Source: Symbiodinium natans (taxonomy: Eukaryota > Sar > Dinophyceae > Suessiales > Symbiodiniaceae). From it: DNA of 64,000 nucleotides. How positions within the stretch are numbered: position 1 is the stretch's first letter; each line of letters opens with the position of its first letter. Location of the stretch: positions 326,548 through 390,547 of the forward strand of contig CAJNDS010002381.1 of the NCBI GenBank assembly GCA_905221605.1, written 5' to 3'. Made by a program: the position numbers and the translations under genes. The notes under the pieces are model-generated. The model was not told where the DNA came from. It made no database searches and saw only the letters and a list, made by a program, of their open reading frames with translations. Positions 58,440 through 64,000 of the stretch are shown here, one piece after another.

Positions 58440-58930
58440 TGCAAGGGGGGGCTTCAAGGGGGGATCAGAGGAAGCTGCAAAGGGAGGTTTCAAGGGGGGC
58501 TTGAAAGGGGGGTTTGAGATGCGGGCGAAAACGGCGCGAAGAAGGCCCAGGTTCTAGGCCTCTTAAACTGCTCCCGGAAACCCGTACAGGGAGCAGTTTA
58601 AGAGGCCTCATAACTGGGCCTGCTTCGCAGGGGTTTCAGGAAGCAGTTTAAGAGGCCTAATAACTGGGCCTTCTTCGCGAGGTTCCAGGGAGCAGTTTAA
58701 GAGGCCTAATAATTGGGCCTGCTTCGCAGGGGTTTCAGGGAGCAGTTTAAGAGGCCTAATAACTGGGCCTTCTTCGCGACGTTTCGGCAGCAGTTTGAGA
58801 GGCCCACTAACTGGGCCTTCTTCGCGAGGTTCCAGGGAGCAGTTCAAGCGGCCTAATAACTGGGCTTGCTTCGCACAGGTTGCAGGGAGCAGTTTACGAG
58901 GCCGAGCACCTGGGCCTTCTTCGCGACGTT
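58440..58930 (+). repeat. 49-50 bp GCAGTTTAAGAGGCC array with an inverted first unit
   Basis: Seven direct units (about 58589-58930) contain GGGAGCAGTTTAAGAGGCC, TAATAACTGGGCC and TTCTTCGCGA or GCTTCGCAGG. They are related to the 51-bp array at 44.8 kb. One unit just before them (58545-58575) is inverted, giving a long hairpin. The preceding 58440-58520 is the G-rich orientation of the CTTGAAGCCCCC array. Confidence 0.9.
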
Positions 58931-58969
58931 TAGGCTCGCGTCTCAAACTTCCCCTTCAGGCCCTCCTTG

Positions 58970-59295
58970 AAGCCTCCCTGTGAAGCTTCCCTTGAAGCCC
59001 CCCCTTCAAGCCCCCCTTGAAGCCCCCCTTGAAGCCCCCCTTCAAGCCCCCCTTGAAGCCCCCCTTGAAGCCCCCCTTGAAGCCCCCCTTGAAGCCCCCC
59101 TTCAAGCCCCCCTTCAAGCCCCCCCCTTCAAGCCCCCCTTCAAGCCCCCCTTCAAGCCTTCGACCCTTCGCCTCCCCCCCCTCCCCCCTTCCCCCCCCCC
59201 TTCAAGCCCCCTTCAAGGGTCCGACCCTTTCAGCCCCCCTTCAAGGGGGGCTTCAAGCCCCCCTTCAAGCCCCCCTTCGTACGAAGGGGGCGGGC
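58970..59295 (+). repeat. C-rich array of (CTTGAAGCCCCC) 12-bp units
   Basis: About 24 units of CTTGAAGCCCCC and CTTCAAGCCCCC follow the previous array. The 12-bp unit is four codons, so Lys-Pro-Pro and Ala-Pro-Leu-Glu type peptides run open through it. The left cluster has the related TTTAAGCCCCC form at 46.0-46.5 kb. Confidence 0.93.
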
Positions 59296-59319
59296 CCAGC
59301 CCCCTTACACCTCTTGGGT

Positions 59320-60210
59320 AATGTCAAACTGCTGGCTCCACCATGGAGCGCCCAGGGCCCTGCTTGGCATTGCTCAAGTGCGCCATTGGCTGACGGTGTC
59401 ACTGTGACTGTCAGTCTACTGATAAGTTGGAGTGATGCGCAATGCTCCTTTCTTTCTCAGCCGAGCGGCACCGCGTTTATGGCTAATTGCCAGGTGTAGA
59501 CGTAACAGCACTCTAACATTCTGACACGCAACGGCTTTTACGATCTTACTGCACTACCTGGCGCTGCTCTTGGAGTATTTCGTCAAAGTTGAGTAACACG
59601 TGTAAGATGGGTGAAACTACGGAATCGGTAGCCGCTGGCTACTCATGGACTGTCCCAGTCGCTAACCACCATGGAAAGCGATTGCGCGTAAATGCCAAGT
59701 CTGGCGTCTGCTGGATCGCTTTGGTGATTCCTGATATAATGTGGTTTGCTTGCTAAGTCCTTGGTACTGGTGAGCGCTTTCAATACGTGGCTTCTACATG
59801 CTGGCACTGTCAGTTGCAGGCTTCTTACAGTGTGGCTCTGCGATTCCTACAGTGTGGCTCAGAAAAGGAACCCCACGCTAACTCCACTGGCTGACCACCG
59901 CGAAGCAGCCTGGGCACGGTGTAAGCGCTCTCAATACGTGGCATCGACATGTTGGCACTGCTAGCTGCAGAATTCTTGCAGTGTGTCCTTGCGACGGAAC
60001 CCAACGCTAACTCTACTAGCTGATCACCATGGAGCAGCTTGGGCACCGCTTGGCGCTACTCAAGTGCGCCGCAGGCTATCGTTGTAACTGCGGCGATTCG
60101 GCCTATTGCTTGTTTGCTCTGAGGTCGCTCTTGGCATGTCCTAGATGTTGATCAAGAAGTCCCCACTGGCTAACCACCATGGGGCATCGCGGGTGCACCC
60201 TTCCGTCCGG
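59320..60210 (+). repeat. Diverged long tandem repeat around CTGGCTAACCACCATGG
   Basis: The phrase (C/G)CTAACCACCATGGAGC or a close variant occurs near 59335, 59660, 59885, 60022 and 60170. It is accompanied at several sites by TTGGGCACCG...GCTCAAGTGCGCC, CAATACGTGGC and TGTTGGCACTG. Spacing is irregular (about 130-320 bp), so this is an old or partly deleted array. Confidence 0.6.
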
Positions 60211-60609
60211 AAGGGTGTGCCCCCGGCCAACTTGTCCTCTCTTGTGATTGATGGACACTGAAATTTGCTGAGCCAGCACTTTCGCTCTTGCTAGGCTGAC
60301 ATATACGACTGCAGCTCGGAACTACAACGACAAGTTTGAGTTCTGAGCGCGTGGGGAGTTTCTTAGCTTTTTCGCCCTTTCTTCTTGGTTTCCTTGTCTG
60401 CTTCGCTTGGTTGCTTGGTGGTGTGTTGTTGTTGCTTCGGTTGGTGGTGTTGTTCGTCTTTCTTGTTCTTCTTGCTTCTCACGGCGATCTGTTTCACACC
60501 TAGTTGCGAGACCCACAAGAACGGCCTACTGTGCTACTGATGTAGTAAAGAGGCGTCCGCTTTAAAACAAAGAGGTTTAGGTGGTTGCGTGCAGCGGATG
60601 AGAGCCTTC

Positions 60610-60933
60610 TCACTTCTCACTTGCAACTACTTTGTGCCCCGTGTGCCGACCCTCACAACAGGGTCGTAAAGAAATATTCTCCAGTGCCCATTGCCAGAGC
60701 GCGTTCCTTGTGTCCAATGCTTCAGCATTCTTGACTATCCACTCCGCCCGGAGTGTGAGCCGTCGGATGTTGCGAATCCCTATGTCACCGCATGAAAAAA
60801 GAAGTACGTCCGAGTTTGCGAGCATCCCTAAGCCTTGAGGGTTCCCCTTTAGGGCCTTTAGGGTTGTGTCCCAGCCTCCCCTTAAGGGTTTGAAACTAGT
60901 GGACGTTTGGCTCGAGGTGGCAAACTTGCTCAA
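60610..60933 (-). CDS. Possible coding exon, unknown
   Basis: The minus-strand frame reads GMLANSDVLLFSCGDIGIRN and WIVKNAEALDTRNALWQWAL and stops at 60610. Composition is protein-like but there is no ATG start, motif or family match. The CCCTAAAGG phrases at its 5' part border the telomere-like block. It could be a retroelement remnant. Confidence 0.28.
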   Translation of the reverse strand: MSKFATSSQTSTSFKPLRGGWDTTLKALKGNPQGLGMLANSDVLLFSCGDIGIRNIRRLTLRAEWIVKNAEALDTRNALWQWALENISLRPCCEGRHTGHKVVASEK

Positions 60934-62690
60934 GCTTTGAGATTAGGACTAGGATTTTCGAGGGCTGCGCGTGTCGGGTTTTAGGGTTTAGGCTTTCAGG
61001 TTTCTAGGGTTTAGAGTTTGTCTGGCTGCAAAAGCAATGGGTTTCGGGTTTCTAGGGTTCTAGGCTATCGGGTTTAGAGTTTAAAGTTTAGAGTTTGAGG
61101 TCTCGGGCTTAGGGCCTGCAGGTTTTTGGGTTTTCAAGCTTCGGGTTTCAGGGTTTGAAGGCTTAGCGGCTAGCGATTGTTCGGCTGCCGAAAAAAGCTA
61201 CGAGCTTGGAAGAGCTTCGGGCTTAGGGTTTCGTTTCTAATTAGGAGTGTCAGGTCCAGAGGGTTTAGGGTTTAGTCGTAGGTTTAGGGTTTTGGATGAG
61301 GGCTTTCGAGGGCTGCGGATTACGGGATTTAGGGTTTCGGCTCTGAGGTTTCTAGGGTTTCGAGTTTGTCTGGCTGCAAAAGGTTTCGGGCTTCTAGGGT
61401 TCCAGGTTTCGGGTTTATCGGGTTCAGAGTTTCGGGTTTAGTGCCCTCAGCCTTTCTTCCGCAAACAAAATCAACTTTTGGTTTTCTACATTTGCGCGCC
61501 ACGCTCTCGCCTTCCGCACACACTGCGCTTCAACAATGCTACGAAACCCCACGCAGGCCGATGAATTGGTGCTTTTCTTTTCATTGGAAAACCGATTGGC
61601 CAGAGGCAGTCGCTGAATGTGAGCTGCAGATAAACCCCCCCCCCCCCTCCCGCCCGAACACAAAGAAGAATCGGCACGGAACGCTGTTGCAGCGTTCCGT
61701 CGTTTGTGCCATGTTGAGCAACAAGCAGAGAATGAAAGAAGAGTGAAAGGGGGCAATGCGAAATCATGCGAAACCATGCGCAGGCCAAGGCCAAGGCCCC
61801 AAAGACCTGATTCCGCGCAACAATGTTGCCAATGCTCCGAAACCCCACGCAGGCCGATGATTTCTTGTCATTGGAGAACCGATTGGTCGCTGAATCGCTG
61901 AATGTGAGCTGCAGATAAAAGAAACGTGCGCGAGATGGATGTAATTCAACCCCCGCCCCCCACCCCCCCCCAACCCGCCCCACCCCCCCAACCCCCCTCG
62001 CCCCGCGCCCGAACACAAAGAAAAATAGGCGCGGAACGCAGTCACTGCTTTCCGTCGTTTGTACCTTGTTGAAGAAGAAGAAGAAGCAAAGAATGAAAGA
62101 AGAGTGTAAGAGGGCAATGCGAAATCATGCGAAAACCATGCGCAGGCCACGTGGAAAAGTGGGCGGGCGCGTGGTGAAGCGTCAAAACCATGCAAGCGCG
62201 TCCCCGATAGTGAACCCGTCTGCGGAGTTACGGGTCAAGAGGGTTTGGAGTTTAGTCGTAGGTTTAGGGTTTAGGATGAGGGTTTTCGAGGGCTGCGGAC
62301 TGCGGGTTTTAGGGTTTGGGCTTTAAGGGTTCTAGGGTTTAGAGTTCGTCTGGCTGCAAAAGCAATGGGTTTCGGGTTTGTAGGGCTCTAGATTTCGGTT
62401 CTATCGGGTTTATCGGGTTTAGAATTCATAGGGTTTAGGGTTTGTTCGGCTGCAGATAAAAGGTTTCGCGCTTGGGTGTTTTAGGGTTGGGAGTTTAGGG
62501 TGAGGCCCCGCTGCAACAAAGAAGAGCGTCGGGTTTAGGGCGTTTAGGGTTTCGTTTCTATTTAGGGTTACGGGTCAAGAGCGTTTAGGGTTCAGTCGGA
62601 GGTTTCGGGTTTTGGATTAGGGTTTTCGAGGGCTGCGGGTTGCGGGTTCTAGGGTAGGCTTTGAGTTTTTTAGGGCTACGCGTCTCCATA
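60840..62690 (+). repeat. Higher-order repeat mixing TTTAGGG-like sequence and a duplicated 310-bp unit
   Basis: TTTAGGG-like degenerate blocks (about 60960-61440 and 62230-62680) share longer phrases such as GAGGGTTTTCGAGGGCTGCGG and GTCTGGCTGCAAAAG, repeated four times (near 60960, 61300, 62285, 62630). Between them lie two tandem copies of a roughly 310-bp unit (about 61515-61800 and 61815-62150). Both contain CGAAACCCCACGCAGGCCGA, TGAATGTGAGCTGCAGATAAA, a C-rich tract, and AATGCGAAATCATGCGAAA. Confidence 0.85.
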
Positions 62691-62812
62691 AGGAACCCCC
62701 CTTTTTGGGTTCTTTTTAAACCCCCCGTGTCCGTTTCTTAGCTGTTACGCCTCTCTGCCTTTTGTTATACCTTTCTTAAACCCCTGTTCCGCTCAGGTTC
62801 CCTCGCCGCTTC

Positions 62813-62878
62813 CGTGGGGGGGGTTGGCAGGGTGGGGGGGGGGGGGTGGGGGGCGTGGGGGGTGGGGGGGGGGCGGGT
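62813..62878 (+). repeat. G-rich tract
   Basis: Nearly pure G with single T, C or A interruptions, comparable to the reverse of the C-rich tracts of the composite repeat. G-quadruplex potential is evident. Confidence 0.9.
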
Positions 62879-63208
62879 ACCAAGCGAAACAGAAATTCTG
62901 CAAGTCCACTCACTTTACAAGCTAACGAAAAACATATCCCAAAGTTCATTCACTTTACAAGCTAAGCAAAAACGGCCATATTCAACCTCAGTGTCCATAG
63001 AAGGATGGTGCTGGGTTTAGTGTGGGTGATCCTAGAGGTTCGAATCCTGGAGAGCGTTGGGACACACGCTGGTCAAACCGACAACTTTATTAGTGTGTGA
63101 TGATGGTTTATTGGAAACCTTAGAACAAGTACGTGTGGTTGTTCCTTGGTCTGCGATGTTTGCGCCAACTCTAGAGGAGCGTGTTAGTCAGTCACAGGTA
63201 TAGGCGCG

Positions 63209-63894
63209 ATGGGCCGCAGGACTGGTGAGACGTATACGCAACAGGTTGATGAAATGGTTACTGCCGAGCGGATGACTGCCACACTGGAATTTCAGGAAAA
63301 GAAGATCGCGTAGACAAAATTCACCGCGAGCGTTCCGTGATCATTGCCTGCGGGGGCATATTCCTTTTCGCGGTGATTGTTGGGTTGCGCTTAAGACGAG
63401 GCCAGACTTGGCATCCTGTGCAAGCCAGCTGTCATTGTGGACGTCGCGAAGACCACGGTTTGTGGTGAATAAGGCAGAAGTCGGCAGAAGAGGTCTTCAG
63501 ATATTTGGCCGCCGCTCCTACTCGGGCATTTCGTGCGCGAGGGAGAGAAATGAACTCCATCGATGTTGGCGGAGAATAAACGTTGTTGAGTCTTACGCTG
63601 ATGCTAGCTTCGCTGCTGGAGAAAAAGCGAGAGGAACATGCCCAAACACCGCGATTGACTGTGGGACTCGCGTGACATATACCTGTGTGCGAGCGCGGAG
63701 AGGATATTGAAAGATGCGGGATATTGTTATGACTATGAGTTCTTCAGATACGGCCGTTGCAAGAAAGAGAGATGCTCCTACATGCACGAAAAGCCCCCGC
63801 AGGAGATCGGGGACCAGTTCCCTGAGCAGTCGGAAGTCAGAGCTTCTAGTCACATTCAGATATAGCACCTTCCAGAGTCACGGGAGGAGTTTTG
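63209..63894 (+). pseudogene. Decayed retroelement-like fragment with RNase H-like and CCCH-zinc-finger-like pieces
   Basis: Three protein-like pieces lie in different frames. One is a short ATG frame at 63209-63313 (MGRRTGETYTQQVDEMV). The second is a stretch near 63580-63640 with VVESYADASFAAGEKARG, which resembles the start of a Copia RNase H domain. The third, in another frame (about 63700-63867), reads CYDYEFFRYGRCKKERCSYM followed by His, close to a CCCH zinc finger although the first spacing (x10) is long. Frames are broken between them. Mutated remains of one or two retroelements fit; a spliced host gene is the alternative. Confidence 0.35.
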
Positions 63895-64000
63895 GGTAGG
63901 GTCGAGCCGATGCGGTGTCAGGTGGTCTTGACAGTGTAATGATGCCTGCTATGCCGGCGAAGATGATTGGGGATGAATTTGATCAACCGGACATAAAGAA

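Noticed and set aside
63010-63060. GGTTCGAATCC, identical to a tRNA T-loop / B-box, suggesting a tRNA or SINE
   Set aside because: The flanking bases do not form a proper T-stem, and I could not find matching D-arm, anticodon arm or acceptor stem at the right distances. A lone B-box match is not enough.

Overview
This looks like nuclear DNA of a dinoflagellate (Symbiodiniaceae-like; another alveolate is not excluded). Four things point that way. (1) A gene cut into more than 25 very short exons has introns that mostly begin GC, sometimes GT or GA, and end AG, often followed by G. (2) There are many TTTAGGG (plant/alveolate-type) telomere-like blocks inside the sequence. (3) A Ty1/Copia-like retrotransposon carries an extra C-x2-C-x8-H-x3-C motif between integrase and reverse transcriptase. 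(4) All the genes I can support lie on the minus strand, as in unidirectional gene arrays. There is no bacterial-type gene organisation. Most of the window is intergenic, intronic or satellite sequence.

Layout. 1-2.4 kb: low-complexity sequence with a composite interspersed repeat. 2.4-4.0 kb: an uninterrupted class-3 lipase gene (minus). 5.2-5.6 kb: a two-exon coding fragment with a GC-AG intron. 5.6-8.7 kb: nothing clear. 8.7-13.4 kb: a satellite block with degenerate CCCTAAA, (TAG)n, a 30-bp and a 21-bp tandem repeat, about 22 TTTAGGG units, and palindromic TAG/TAC repeats. 14.2-17.1 kb: minus-strand coding-like fragments, including a Cys-rich multi-exon candidate. 20-23.7 kb: a few coding-like exons. 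23.7-25.1 kb: tandem arrays of 42-bp and 14-bp units. 25.9-26.1 kb: a 9-bp purine repeat. 27.8-29.0 kb: an AT-rich island. 29.1-35.2 kb: the AP-3 complex delta-adaptin gene, the best-supported host gene, whose exons I traced by homology. 35.9-44.3 kb: isolated coding-like minus exons, including a Lys/Glu-rich C-terminus. 44.8-46.9 kb: repeat cluster. 48.2-56.3 kb: an open Copia-like element with two very long ORFs joined by an ATGA overlap. 57.2-59.3 kb: a second repeat cluster, partly an inverted relative of the first. 59.3-60.2 kb: a diverged repeat. 60.8-62.7 kb: a higher-order repeat with TTTAGGG-like parts. 63.2-63.9 kb: a decayed retroelement-like fragment.

Two host functions are supported: endosomal/lysosome-related vesicle sorting (AP-3 delta) and a membrane-anchored lipase-like hydrolase. 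The strongest candidate for something undescribed is the retrotransposon's second ORF. It continues about 690 residues past RNase H into a region with its own four-cysteine motif and a coiled-coil tail that I cannot assign. Coordinates of AP-3 exons come from reading splice sites by eye against the known family pattern; RNA data would be needed to confirm each junction.
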